A stretch of DNA of 64,000 bases from Chlamydomonas reinhardtii (lineage: Eukaryota; Chlorophyta; Chlorophyceae; Chlamydomonadales; Chlamydomonadaceae), in contig NC_057012.1 in the NCBI RefSeq assembly GCF_000002595.2, forward strand, positions 857,152-921,151. The letters run 5' to 3'. Shown in pieces: positions 35,877-46,720 of this stretch. Each line of letters begins with the position of its first letter. The stretch's first letter is position 1. The translations under genes and the position numbers were made by a program. Under the pieces are notes generated by a model, which saw only the letters and a list, made by a program, of their open reading frames with translations, was not told the origin of the DNA and did no database searches.

Positions 35877-38800
35877 CTACTTGTACACCTGCATGGCTCC
35901 CGAGGTGGCCAGCCAGGCGGCGTCGGCTCGGCCCCACAGCGCCACGCCGCCGCTGCGACCCCTCGCTACCACAATGTCCTCCCCCACGTAGGCGTACACG
36001 AAGAACGGCAGCGCCTTAAACTCCCTGAGGCAGGAGGAAAGGCGTGCATGTGGTAAAAGGCGTGTTTACAGGGTGTGGTTGGATGTGGCAAGGTGTAGTT
36101 AAAGGTCTGGTTAGGCGACAGCATGATGCCGTGAGTGTGTTGGTAGGTTGGTGCGGCGCGGCGTGATGGTGGCGTGGTGGTGACGGTGGTGTGGTGGTAG
36201 GTTCTCAGGTCCTGTGTGCGGCTGTGGGCTCACTTGGTGGCCATCTGCTTGAGCGGCGTCTGATCTTTGAGCTTGATGGGCAGGCGCCAGGGGCCCAGGC
36301 CCAGGTACATGGTGTTGACGTCGAAGTGACACACTTTCTGCGGGCGGGATGGGGGTGGGTCGGGTTTCCACGCACGACGAATTAGAAGAAAGTGACGTGG
36401 AAGCGCAGGCACGGCGTTGCACAGAGTGATGGGCGTGGGGGCGGGGAAATGGGATACGCGCGGGAATGTGTGTGCGCAGGGGAGACTGTTATGATAGTTG
36501 CAGGTGCCGGCGCCATCCTCCAGTAGCATCACCCAGCACGCATCACCCAGCATGCATCACCCAGCACGCATCATACTGCCTGTTCTGATAGTTGCAGGTG
36601 CCGGCGCCATCCTCCAGCAGCATCACCCATTGATAAATGTCACCTACTACTCCACCTGCACATCCGACAACTTCTCCAGTGTCGCCTGCGCGACGCGCCT
36701 ACCCACTTGCTTGGAGCAGCATGTGAAGAACACCGGAATATTGCCTGTTCCGGTGACAATATCAGGGAGCCCGACCAGTCTCCGGTCGGTGATGTTGCAG
36801 GCTGGGCATGTGGTCATGAGCATCGCCAGCCTGTGCAGGCCTGCTCGCCCGCGCTGCCGCCCCATGGACACCGCGATGGACTTGGACAGCTTCTCCACCT
36901 TGTCCTTGCTGGCCTGCTGGCCCAGCACCGCACTCGCAAGGGGTATGTACTTGGCCGATGGCGCCGAGCGCAGCGCCGACAGGTGCAGCTCCCGGGACTT
37001 GGCCTCCACCTCCTGAGTGCTGGCGTCCGGCCCCAGCAACTCACGCGCCTCGGCCATGTAGGCCGGCACTGCGCTGGATCCCGCCTTCTGGCCCCGCCGC
37101 CGTGCTGTTACCTTGTCCATTAGCTTCAGTGCAGCCTCCAGGTCAAGGTCCAGGTCTTCTCGTATAGACGACATGCACGCTGTGAAGGCCCGGACTGCCT
37201 CCTTGTACAGCAGCGGCCGGCAGTGCTGATGCTGTTTCTCGCAGCCACTGCCACGGAGGCAGCTCACGTCCAGGTCCAGGTCCAACAGCACGGCGGCGGG
37301 GCCAGAAGGCGGGATCCAGCGCAGTGCCGGCCTACATGGCCAAGGCGTGTGACTTGCTGGGGCCGGACGCCAGCACTCAGGAGGTGGAGGCGAAGTCCCG
37401 GGAGCTGCACCTGTCGGCGGCGGGATCCTGCGCAGTGCCGGCCTACATGGCCGAGGCGCGTGAGTTGCTGGGGCCGGACGCCAGCACTCAGGAGGTGGAG
37501 GCCAAGTCCCGGGAGCTGCACCTGTCGGCGCTGCGCTCGGCGCCATCGGCCAAGTACATACCCCTTGCGAGTGCGGTGCTGGGCCAGCAGGCCAGCAAGG
37601 ACAAGGTGGAGAAGCTGTCCAAGTCCATCGCGGTGTCCATGGGGCGGCAGCGCGGGCGAGCAGGCCTGCACAGGCTGGCGATGCTCATGACCACATGCCC
37701 AGCCTGCAACATCACCGACCGGAGACTGGTCGGGCTCCCTGATATTGTCACCGGAACAGGCAATATTCCGGTGTTCTTCACATGCTGCTCCAAGCAAGTG
37801 GGTAGGCGCGTCGCGCAGGCGACACTGTGTGTGCGAGCTTCATGCGCAAGCCCCTCTGCCCCTCTTGCCCCTGGGACTTGCTCGTTGGGCTCGGGCATGT
37901 AGCCCCCCGCGGCCCCCCTACTTGTGCATAAAACACTCCGTTCTCCTCCACATAAACGGATACCCCCTCCCCGTTTTAGCTTGGTTTGAATTAGGTTGGG
38001 CTGGAAACTACAACCCCCCCTTCCCACCCCAACCCCGCTCACCGCGTCCAGCTGCCAGGGCCCCTTGAAGGTGAGGTTGGCCACCGGCCCGAAGAACACG
38101 CCGTTCTCAAAACCCGTGTCGTCGAATTTCTGCACGAGGGACAGCATTAATCCACACACATCCAAGTCAGGATACACATACGTATGCACCGTACATTCAG
38201 AATAACCTGAATCGCAGCGACTCGTGGCGAATCGCGGCGCTGTCTAGCGTAGCAGCCGCGGGACCCGAACAGAACTACGGATGCTGTCGAACCATGCATG
38301 CCCGTCACGTGTGCAATTGCCGCAGGCCTGGCGTCTGCCGCCCGCGCACCTGGCATGCGGAGATGGGGAAGTAGGCTCCCGACCCGGCCTTCTGCTTCTT
38401 GGCTGCAGCGGTCAGGTCCTTACCGGCTGCGTGCAGAGGAGGGACGGCGACAGCGTTGGGGCTTCCACGCACGTCAGTCAGCTCATGTGCAGGCGTCGAG
38501 ATAACATGTGATGGCCATACCTTGAGCGCCACCATGATAAATAGCTAACTAGCTAGCGAGCTAGGTGGCCAGCTAGATGCTTTGGCAGCCCACTTTCGGT
38601 TCGTCACCGTTCCGCAACGGACACTCGCCCGCACGCGCACACGCACAAACACACATGACCGCGCCCGCACACGCACACCCATAAGCGCTGCCGCGCGGGC
38701 CACCGTACACTCACACACAGTGTAGACGAGCCGCCAGCGGGTGCCTGGCGCCGTGAGGTTGGCCTCCCAGTTCTCCGGCTGTATGGCCGTGTGTGGGCCA

Positions 38801-39374
38801 GCGGCGGGGGAGCAGCGGAGGTTGATTGGGTGCATGGGTCAATGGCAGGCGACATCGAAAGCGGGGCACTTGAAGGGACTCAGTGCCGGCACCGGAAGGG
38901 ATCAGGCAAGGCGCGTTGAATGTGCTACTGCGTACTGCGCCACGGGCCCCCGGCACTGCACCACCACTCGTATGGCACCTTACCTTGAGCTTCGCCTTCT
39001 CCACCGTTACCATTGCTGCCAGCACGTCCGAGGGCTTAACAGAGCCGGGCTTGGCTGCCGCGCTCCGGAGGGTCGCTAGCGCATCCGTGGCCGCCGAGAT
39101 GGCTGCAGGAATAGGGTGTAAACAACGATGCGTGTCAGTGGTCAGGGGGCCTCAAACGCCGTGTGCCACACGGTACCCGCTCGGGCACGGCCGGCCTGGG
39201 GTCACGCCTGCCCCTTGGCCGCTTACTGGCACTGGTTATAATAGGGGTATGCCACTTACCCGCGGGGGCACCCGCAGCAGCGCGTGGAACGACGGAGACG
39301 CGACCATGGAAGCGCTTATGAGCTGGGCGCACCGTGCTCGCGCCCGAGCTGGTAAGGTTCGTGTGGGCAAGCAT
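35877..39374 (-). CDS. Plastid lipid-associated protein / fibrillin, 229 aa
   Basis: Seven exons join in phase (690 nt): 39260-39374, 38984-39102, 38715-38778, 38350-38402, 38043-38129, 36234-36337 and 35877-36024. The N-terminus (MLAHTNLTSSGASTVRPAHK, ending in VVPRAAAGA) looks like a chloroplast transit peptide; further in-frame ATGs lie upstream, so the start is likely but not certain. The PAP/fibrillin domain is clear: WEANLTAPGTRWRLVYTV, then GAYFPISACQKFD, GVFFGPVANLTFKGPW and a C-terminal FFVYAYVGEDIVVARGRSGG. Family members are thylakoid or plastoglobule lipid-binding proteins of about 200-300 residues. Intron 5 (36338-38042) is 1.7 kb, far longer than the others, and contains a long inverted repeat. 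The gene is divergent from the U1C gene. Confidence 0.9.
36491..36632. repeat. Direct repeat, period about 94 bp, with inner 16-bp units
   Basis: TGATAGTTGCAGGTGCCGGC and the next 25 bases occur at about 36492 and again at about 36586. Between them are three near-copies of CAGCACGCATCACC. The block lies in fibrillin intron 5, next to the inverted repeat. Confidence 0.85.
36648..37230 (-). pseudogene. Unidentified coding-like segment in the left arm of the inverted repeat
   Basis: The minus strand reads through without stops, with amphipathic blocks such as LYKEAVRAFTACMSSIRED, ALKLMDKVTARRRGQ, AYMAEARELLGPDASTQEVE and SKSIAVSMGRQRGRAGLHRL. It then has a Cys-X2-Cys (TCPACN) and a second Cys pair (FFTCCSKQV). 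The right arm repeats most of it on the plus strand. No start, promoter or family is evident. I take it as a gene or transposon fragment captured in the intron. Confidence 0.5.
36677..37827. repeat. Long near-perfect inverted repeat inside fibrillin intron 5
   Basis: Left arm 36677-37109 is the reverse complement of the right side. Its outer about 400 bp pairs with 37428-37827, and its inner about 140 bp is also matched by a second, tandem copy at 37284-37424. The few differences seen are single bases. The unpaired centre is about 37110-37283. Transcription with the host gene would give a hairpin with a stem of roughly 400 bp. Both arms carry the same coding-like frame, with TCPACNI and FFTCCSKQVGRRVAQ, of unrecognised origin. 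Confidence 0.9.
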
Positions 39375-39730
39375 GGCTGTAAGTAAATGAAATAGGCGCA
39401 GTGCAGTTAGGGGTTTTTCTAAAGTTTCCAGAGAGGCGCTGAAAATTGCATGCATTGCACGCCAACCTGTTTTGCTGCCTTGTGCACTGCCATAGCTGCA
39501 CACGTTATCGGCTTCATTGGTGAATATCCTTTAGTCTCATAGCTGCCAAGCGCACTGGCAGCGTGCCCACCAACATTTTACTCGCTCGTTGCATTTCTTG
39601 AATAGCTCTGGGCAGCTCTAGACTGCCCATTATAGTTAACGGTTCACAGGCTCTAGACAACTCGGCGGTGTTGCTCAGCGGGACAAGAGCAATCTGGACG
39701 GCTGGGCGCGACGGGGCTGCGGCTTGAAGG
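39375..39730. promoter_or_regulatory. Divergent promoter region, fibrillin / U1C
   Basis: Only 356 bp separate the proposed start codons of two divergent genes, so both promoters and 5'UTRs must share it. If fibrillin starts at an upstream in-frame ATG, the space is smaller. No specific element was recognised. Confidence 0.55.
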
Positions 39731-42119
39731 ATGCCGCGCTACTACTGTGACTACTGTGATACATATCTCACCCATGAGTCGGTACGTGGATGCTTGTGCA
39801 AAGGCATGTGCGCTGCCAGTCCCTTAACGCTGCGCGACCACCTGCAGGCTGCAGTAAGAAAGCAGCACAACTCTGGATACAAGCATAAAGTAAGCTCCTG
39901 GACTGGTGGGGTGTGCGGGGCTCGACCGTGGGGGCTGGCAAAGGCGGAGCGCTGGGGCTGTCCACCTGGGCTGTGCGTCCCCACGGCGTGTCAGCTGGCA
40001 AGAATGGCTTCTGCGCGTATTAGAATGCACCATACTTACGCCTTATTGACAAGCCCACCTGTACCAACGCGCCACCACAGGCCAATGTGCGCAACTACTA
40101 CAACAACTTCATCCAGGGCCCCGACGCGGGTCCGGGGACCATGGGGCCCATGAGCTCTGCCGTACGGGTAAGCGCCCCGTACAGCAGAAGTGCGGTACGG
40201 CAGGTTGTAAGGCGGCTGTCTGGTTAGCAGGGATCGGAGCAGGGCTTTGGGATTGTGTCCCGAACACGGGCGGCAGCCGGGAGAACGAATGGGCACACGT
40301 GGTGCGGGGCTGGTAGTCGTGTAGCTGGCTGGCAGGGCAGCTATGGCCCATGGCAGCAGCTCAGGCTTCAGCACGTGACAACTAGAGCCAAGGCAGGCGG
40401 CTGTAGCTGTCCGCGCATGCGCTTACCGGGCCCACCCAACAAGGCTGCTGCTCCTCCGGCTGCAAGTGATACACAGACACACACCGTGCACACACACCCT
40501 AACCTTCCGTTCTCTGCCTCTGCGTGTGCAGCCTGGCGGCGCCATGGGCGGCAGTGGCATGGGGCCCATGGGCGCGGGACCCAGCGGACCCATGGGTGAG
40601 TCACGATTCGCAGCTGCGGCGGTCGGAGCTGGGGGGGGGGGGAGGAGGGCACGGCGGCGGTTGGAGGCTTTTGGGGGGGGAGGGGTTGTAAATACCAGCC
40701 CAAAGTAAACCAAACCAAGCTAAAACGAGGGTTAGCCATCCATGCAAGGGGGAGTGGTTACCGATAGAGGTCCGGTGGAGGCTGCGGCAGTGGGGACTGA
40801 GGCGCCAGGGCTGTGGGGCGGTGTGGAGTGTGGGGCGGCGGTGTCTTGGGTCGTGTGCGGTGGGCAGCAACCGGGCTGCGTCGGATTGGCGGGTGCATAC
40901 TTGGCGGGAGGAGGGCCCGGCAAGGGAAGGGGCAATGCGCGAGGCCGGGTGGAGCGGGTGGGCCGGTCAAACAGCTTGCCACAACGTGTGCCTGATCAGG
41001 CGTCAGCGGTGTGGCTGGCCCTGCGTGCTTTTGGCGTTGCTGTCGCGCTGCCCGCATATTCTATGTGACCAGGATTCGCCGCGGCCCCGCGCCTGATCCT
41101 CCGTCTTCGGCCTCCCTTCCTTTCTGTGCCCCGTGCAGGCATGGGCGTCGGCGGCCCCATGGGCATGCGGCCCATGGGCATGGGGATGGGGATGGGCATG
41201 GGCATGGGCGGACCCATGGGCGGAGGGCCCATGGGAGGAGGCCCCATGGGCGGCGGCCACATGGGCATGGGTGAGACGGGCGCGTGGCTGGGATGCAGGG
41301 GGCAGCCGGGCCGAGCGGAGCGGGGCGGAGCGCGGCATTTGCAAGGGGGGGGAGGGGTTATCTAGGCGTGGCATCATAACGGGCGTTTGTGTGCTTGTTG
41401 GGTGCCGTGCCGTCATCAGGAACTTTCCCGCCATCCTGGCAATATGTGTGATGGCCCTCCATAACAATGGCACACTCCTCCGCAAAGCATTCCTGCGAAC
41501 CGTGTACCCCAATCCCGATCTCGCACATGAACGCTCGCTGCGCAGGCGGCCCCATGGGCATGCGGCCACAGATGGGCATGGGCGGCCCCATGGGCATGGG
41601 CGGCCACATGGGCGGTCCGCCAGGTGCGTGCTTTAAGGGGCTGCGCGGCCGTGCCGCGGGGGCCCCGGGCTGGACCGCGCCTTCCGCCTTTGCCGCGCGG
41701 TCTCCGTGCGCGTCTATGTCCGCACCCCGCCTGCTGCCTGCCGCCTCTGCCGAGTGATCTCCGTGCGTGTCTATGTACCCGCTACCCACTGCTTGTTCGT
41801 GGGCGGCTCCAAATTGGCCAACCACGCTCACCGTGTGCGTGTGTGCACATGTTCGCCTTTGCCCGCAGGCATGATGGGCGGCCCCATGGGCGGGCCAATG
41901 GGTGGCATGGGCGGCCACATGCGCGGGCCCGGCGGCTACATGGGCGGGCCCCCGATGGGCGGCCCCATGGGAGGCCCGCACATGGGTGGCCCGCACATGG
42001 GCGGGCCGCCGCCCGGCCACATGGGCGGGCCGCCGCCGGGGCACATGGGCGGTCCACCGCCCGGCGGACCGCTGCCGCCAGGCCACATGGGCGGGCCGCC
42101 GCAGCAGCAGCAGCAGTAA
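39731..42119 (+). CDS. SNRPC: U1 small nuclear ribonucleoprotein C (U1-C), 234 aa
   Basis: Seven exons join in phase (705 nt): 39731-39781, 39848-39889, 40081-40167, 40532-40595, 41139-41270, 41546-41623 and 41869-42119. The N-terminus [17 protein letters not shown] plus [12 protein letters not shown] forms the U1-type C2H2 zinc finger, with Cys6, Cys9, His24 and His30 exactly where human U1-C has them. [12 protein letters not shown] matches the helix after the finger. The rest is Met/Gly/Pro-rich (repeated [10 protein letters not shown] and GGPPP units) and ends in a Gln run, as expected for this protein. U1-C stabilises pairing of U1 with the 5' splice site. The repeat tail is split over four exons cut at Gly codons, which suggests exon duplication. 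Confidence 0.96.
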
Positions 42120-43040
42120 CGGCTGCTGTGTGCGGAGGAGTCGGCTGTAGCATGCGCGGCTGACGGCTGGTGGCGGTGCGTGTTTGCTGGGGGCGATGAC
42201 AATATTCCAGTGCGTGGATGGCGGTATGCGCAGATTAGGTTTCGGGAGGCGGATTGGATGTGGAGCAAATGATAAGAGGGACAAAAGGTGTGCATTCCAG
42301 GTCGCTGACAAGAGTGCGGAGCGTGAAGCCCGACGTTGCCGACCTGCTATTGAGTCAGTGGCAACCTGCCACGGTTGAACGGCGGGCTTCAGTAACAGAT
42401 ACCGGATCAAAAGGTGTGAGAAGCAGTTCTGCATCGACGAGGACTGCGGTTTGCAAGTTCTGCATCGACGCGGACTGCGGTGCGTGTGAAACAAGGCTGC
42501 GTACGAATCGTGACGTTGCGATGCCACTCAGCCTTTCAGGTTATGCAGCACATTCGGTGATTTGCAATGCCGCAAGGACTGCGGGCTGTCGACATGCCAA
42601 CACCTTCCAGGGTCAACGGCCGCAGGAGGAGAGCGCTCACGACGTGCTGTTTACAACGGGTGCGACATGCCCCATCCAGCCAAATCTTTGAAATCTTAGT
42701 CGCAGCTGCGCGCATCAATCAAATCCATGCATCACAAACTCCACAGCACGGTAGTCAGTTTGAAGCAGTATGAGCCGCGGCTTCTCGCCTAGCGCCAGTC
42801 CTATCTTACCTACCACTGTCCCATCACACACCCGCCTGCACCGCCTGGCCGGGCGCCTGGAGCGTGACGAATGCGCGCGCGTCAGCAAACTTCTAGCCAG
42901 CCAGCAACTTGTCGGTGCAGGAACTTCGGCGTTCGACCCATCGCACACCCGCCTGCACCGCTACAGAGTGTCAGAGTCTGCAAAAAGCTTGGCTACGATT
43001 GGTGTACAGTGGGCCCGCAGGGCACAGACGCACTTTGTGA
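42120..43040. other. U1C 3' flank merging into repeat-rich DNA
   Basis: No gene seen. Two short direct repeats are present: AGTTCTGCATCGACG at about 42424 and 42458, and CACACCCGCCTGCACCGC at about 42826 and 42946. The segment around 42842-42900 (CCTGGCCGGGCGCC, GAGCGTGA) resembles 46102-46152. Confidence 0.55.
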
Positions 43041-43450
43041 ATGGCTACGTTGCGCACGGGGCTGCCGATTGGTAGTTTGCTGGACAACTTCGCTAACATG
43101 CTTATGGGTGAATGGAAGGCGGAGAGCATATGCGCTTATCCTTGGACTTTCCCTGAAAGCGGAGGGCACCGTAATACTGCCGGTGGGCCAGGAGTTAAGA
43201 TGTGCCGCTATACGCGGTGGATCGGCGTCCCGCAGTTGGATGCTGCAGTTAAGCAAGGCATATTACCGCACATGAAGGAGTATGTTACGCACAAGCACCT
43301 AATGGCGCTGATACGGTTCAACCTAGGATGTTGGGATATCGAGGTTAATCGCCCCGTGGCGGGGGGGCGGTACCGTCCGCGCAATGGAAGGGTGTGCAGG
43401 CTGTGTCGAGGCGGTGTACAAGATGAAAGCACGTTATGCTGGAGTGCCCA
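43041..43450 (+). mobile_element. LINE-type reverse-transcriptase C-terminal fragment
   Basis: The plus strand reads LMALIRFNLGCWDIEV, then GRVCRLCRGGVQDE. This fits the Cys/His zinc-binding tail that follows the reverse transcriptase in many LINE proteins, where a basic Arg/Gly run leads to C-X2-C and an acidic Asp/Glu motif. The core reverse transcriptase is absent, so the copy is 5'-truncated. Family is inferred from this short tail only. Confidence 0.5.
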
Positions 43451-43732
43451 ATTTATGCTAACATTCGGTTGGCTTCTGGTATTACAGGTAGCGACACAGA
43501 CACGCAAAAGTTAGCTGCCCACTTGTACGCAGTTACGACGCTACGGGCACGGACACTATTGATCTAGGCCATTTGCCTGTTTACTTATCGCGCCCCCAGA
43601 CTCAAAGGAGTTAGTGGGGCCACATGGACTCGAACCCTTGTAAATGCTCATGCTCATGCTCATGCACCGCTATCGTAACTTGCCACCCCTGCAATCGTAC
43701 ACTCGGTCCAATCCGTGGCAGTGTCCAGACTC

Positions 43733-44009
43733 CACTCACTCTAACCCTCCCGACGGCGCAGGGACGTGACGTCAACTCCGCAACCAACATCCGGCGCGCG
43801 CTGGTGGAGATGCTGCTGGGTCACAAGTGACCTGCATCGCTGCAGACTGGCGGCGGCGGCGGCGGCAGCGGCGGTGGCGGCGGCGGCGACGGCAGCGGCA
43901 GCAGCAGCGGGGGCGCATCCGCGCATCTTGGTAGCGGAGGGTGCGGGAAAGGCCACGTGGAGGAGGAGAGCGCAGCGCCGCCCAAGAAGCGGCGCAAGCG
44001 CGCAGGCTG
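43733..44009 (+). mobile_element. Fanzor/TnpB-like C-terminal fragment, copy A
   Basis: The end of an intron and the last exon of a Fanzor-like gene are present: an acceptor, then GRDVNSATNIRRALVEMLLG. This is the C-terminal RuvC motif (Arg-Asp-X-Asn-X-Ala-X-Asn-Ile) of TnpB and Fanzor nucleases. Downstream, a Gly/Ser-rich stretch and the basic PPKKRRKRAG are recognisable. Similarity to copy B stops sharply at both ends, so this is a short displaced piece and cannot be functional. Confidence 0.65.
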
Positions 44010-45296
44010 AGGAGCCGGCTGGCGGTGTCTAGGTAGCGGTCCGCGGTGGGGCTGGCAGGGCATGCGTAGCGGCATGACAAGTAGTGCGGCTGTTGACAAC
44101 TGTGCTGTGTCTGGCTGCGGTTGGCTCTGCTGTGGCATCGTGACTGCTAGATAGGCACCTGGTTCGGCTATGTGCCTGTGGAAACCGACCACGGCTATGT
44201 CCGGGCGATGAGGGTGTTCGGCCTCAGACTGTGGATGGGCTCACCCGTGACCGGGGAACACTTGTCGCGCGACTACGCACTAAGCCCAAGTGCAATGCCA
44301 GACAGGGGGACGGGCGGCCCTAGGATCGGTTGGGCAATGTTCTGGCGGCACACCCAGAGTGTATGGCGACACCCTGAGTGCTTTGACCACTAGCCCTAGG
44401 GGAAGGGAACTTGACCGGATTGCAGGCTCTTGAGCGGTATACGGAGTTATCGAGATGCGGAACAGGCGGAAGGTTGCGGGGACTTGGGGCTGTAGCTTAG
44501 CAGTTGAGTCGGGCAGCTTGAGACGTGATCCAGGCAGAAGGGAACCAGGGTTGTGGCTTGAGCTGGAGAGCTGGGGCTGTGACTTGGGCTGGTGAACTGG
44601 GGAGAGCCGTGCTTAGGGCAAGCAGGCAGCTGCGGGTTTGGAAGCTGAGGAGGCTTGCGGAGAAACAGGTCCACGCAGGACAGAGAGCCAGGGAGGCTCG
44701 GGAATACACAGGGAAATGGGGTCCAGGGAGATCTTGAGGGTTACAGGGCAGAGTCTTGATCTTGACGAGAGCTCAGGGCTTATCGCCGCAGGGTGGGGCT
44801 TACCGCCTGGCCTCAACCTTGATTACCGAAAGGCCGGGAGAGAAGGGCTCTGCCGCGGGCACGGGTTACTCAAACTAACTGGCCGGTCGACCTAAGTACT
44901 CCCCCGGCGGCTGCAGGTACGACAGTGGCCACGTAGCAACTCTTCCATCCACAACTCCTTATGGTCTGAACTTCAGGTATGATGTGGCTACCCCTGGCGG
45001 TGGCCCTTGGTGACGCATCGAGGCCCAGTCAGCTCCAAACCAGACACACACAGGGCCCAGTGACGTGCACCAGCCTGACTGCTACGTTGCAACTCGGCTT
45101 CGTCATAGACGTTGACAATAGACAAGGCCGTTGAACACCTCGCAGAACTCGAGGCTTGCTACGCAGGGGTTCTAAGTGGCCGTCGTAGAGCACTAGACAC
45201 GCAAACACTCATGGTGCCGCACTCTCCGACAGCTCGATTTAATCTGCTCAAACTGTCTGTTCGCAAGTCATGTCATTATATCTAATTATGTAAATA
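44010..45296. other. No gene recognised
   Basis: Open frames here are short and match nothing I know. The block lies between the two inverted Fanzor fragments and could be transposon interior. Confidence 0.45.
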
Positions 45297-45310
45297 TTGT
45301 TTACGCCTAC

Positions 45311-45505
45311 AATGCGGATTCCAAGTGAAGGGACAGCCCGACAAGCGGGGGCACGCCGTACCCACGCCACGAGGGGCCATCTGCGACCCAGAGGAACAAC
45401 ACCCGCCCCCTGGTTGGCTGCCGCCCTTCATTGTGTTACGCACATGAATCGAAGCTAAGCCGAAGCCCGCCAAAGCCCCACCGCCACGTAACACCCCTCA
45501 TCTCG
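45311..45505. repeat. Dispersed repeat, copy 1
   Basis: From GAAGGGACAGCCCGAC to GCCCGCCAAAGCCCCACC the order and spacing of blocks match 47776-47975 with clear divergence. The first 35 bp also occur at 30163-30199. Confidence 0.7.
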
Positions 45506-45589
45506 TTTAGGTCTTTTGGCGGCAGCACCCACGCACAACAAGGCGCGACAGGCCAGAGGTCTGCCGACATCCCCATCAAACGCAAGCAC

Positions 45590-45711
45590 CACACATTATC
45601 TCTCGTCCGAGACGATGGCTGGCATGAGACGCGCAATGTCTTGGCCCGACACATTATCTCTCGTCCGAGACGATGGCTGGCAGAGACGCGCAATGTCTTG
45701 GCCCGAAGGCC
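45590..45711. repeat. Tandem duplication, unit about 61 bp
   Basis: ACATTATCTCTCGTCCGAGA and the following 40 bases, ending AATGTCTTGGCCCGA, occur twice in immediate succession with almost no change, so the duplication is recent. Confidence 0.92.
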
Positions 45712-46019
45712 CACGTCTGGAAACGTCTGTGCCGAGGCACCACAAAGGGAACCGAGCCAGACCGAGCCGGAACTTTACTACCAGCACACCACAACACCTC
45801 GCCACTTGCACACCGCCCTCCACCCGCCCCACCAGCGGACTAGACCGACCCACCAAACAGGCCACGCGCGCGCCCCGAGGCGAACAGGCCCACCAGCCGC
45901 CCGGGCGCCCGGGCAACAGCAGCCCGGGCATTCACAACCCGACACCCGGGACTACCCGACCAGCACAACCTACTCGCCTACCGGTCCCTGAACCGGCATG
46001 CTACGAACGGCACCCGTAT

Positions 46020-46640
46020 CCCGTCAGTCGCCTGTTTGCAGGTGCGCTACCACTCAGCATCGCGCGCGGTGAGGCGTCGCATACTGTCTGTGTGGTGCTT
46101 TCGCCTGGCCGGGCGCCCGGAGCGTGAGGACTGCGCACTAGCAAACTTTCTGCGCACATGTTCTGCGACTTCTGCCCTGCCTAGCCTTGTGGGGTTTGCG
46201 GGTCGGGATAGTCGGGATTTCAGCCATCACAATGGGGATTCGTCTTGCATCCCCTCTCCTCTTACTTGTCCTAGATCACAACGGCACCCGTATCCTAACT
46301 ATCTGCAGAGCCAGCAAGTCCGCCGGCAGAAACGACGGCTGACCAGGTGCCACGAGGAGAGGCGCCGAGGAGCACATCAAAACAGGCACCACAACACGGC
46401 CTCTGACGGTAGCATGCGCATCCACACGGCAGCCCGGCGTGCAGCAATCTGGCACTTTACCCCACGGCCAAGAGCAACATTGTCAAAATAATCGCTTTCC
46501 TCGAGAATTGATCTCATGAGAGTCGAGTCAGTTACAATTTCATTTCCCAGATACTTCGTGATTTTCCCAGTGGTAACTTTACGCATTCCTCGCTGTCTCA
46601 GATGTAAGTTAAGTGTCTCACGTAATATATATACTATAAA
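46020..46640. other. Repeat-derived DNA, no gene
   Basis: A segment at 46102-46152 resembles 42842-42900. The AT-richer part at 46520-46640, with GCATTCCTCGCTG and an ATATATA run, resembles the tails of the SINE-like units near 50.8 and 51.5 kb. Confidence 0.5.
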
Positions 46641-46642
46641 AT

Positions 46643-46718
46643 CGTAGCGGACTTGCACAACCCTCCAAACGGCCAAACGCACGCGGCACTGCACGCTGCC
46701 AGCCCTGCCAGCCAGAAG
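46643..46718. repeat. 76-bp dispersed repeat (second copy at 58307-58382)
   Basis: CGTAGCGGACTTGCACAACC through CCTGCCAGCCAGAAG is repeated at 58307-58382 with only two or three substitutions. It abuts the 3' end of Fanzor copy B. Confidence 0.93.
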
Positions 46719-46720
46719 GT

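Noticed and set aside
43618-43660. tRNA gene suggested by a minus-strand GGTTCGAGTCC B box
   Set aside because: No matching A box, acceptor stem or anticodon arm could be formed around it; more likely a SINE scrap.
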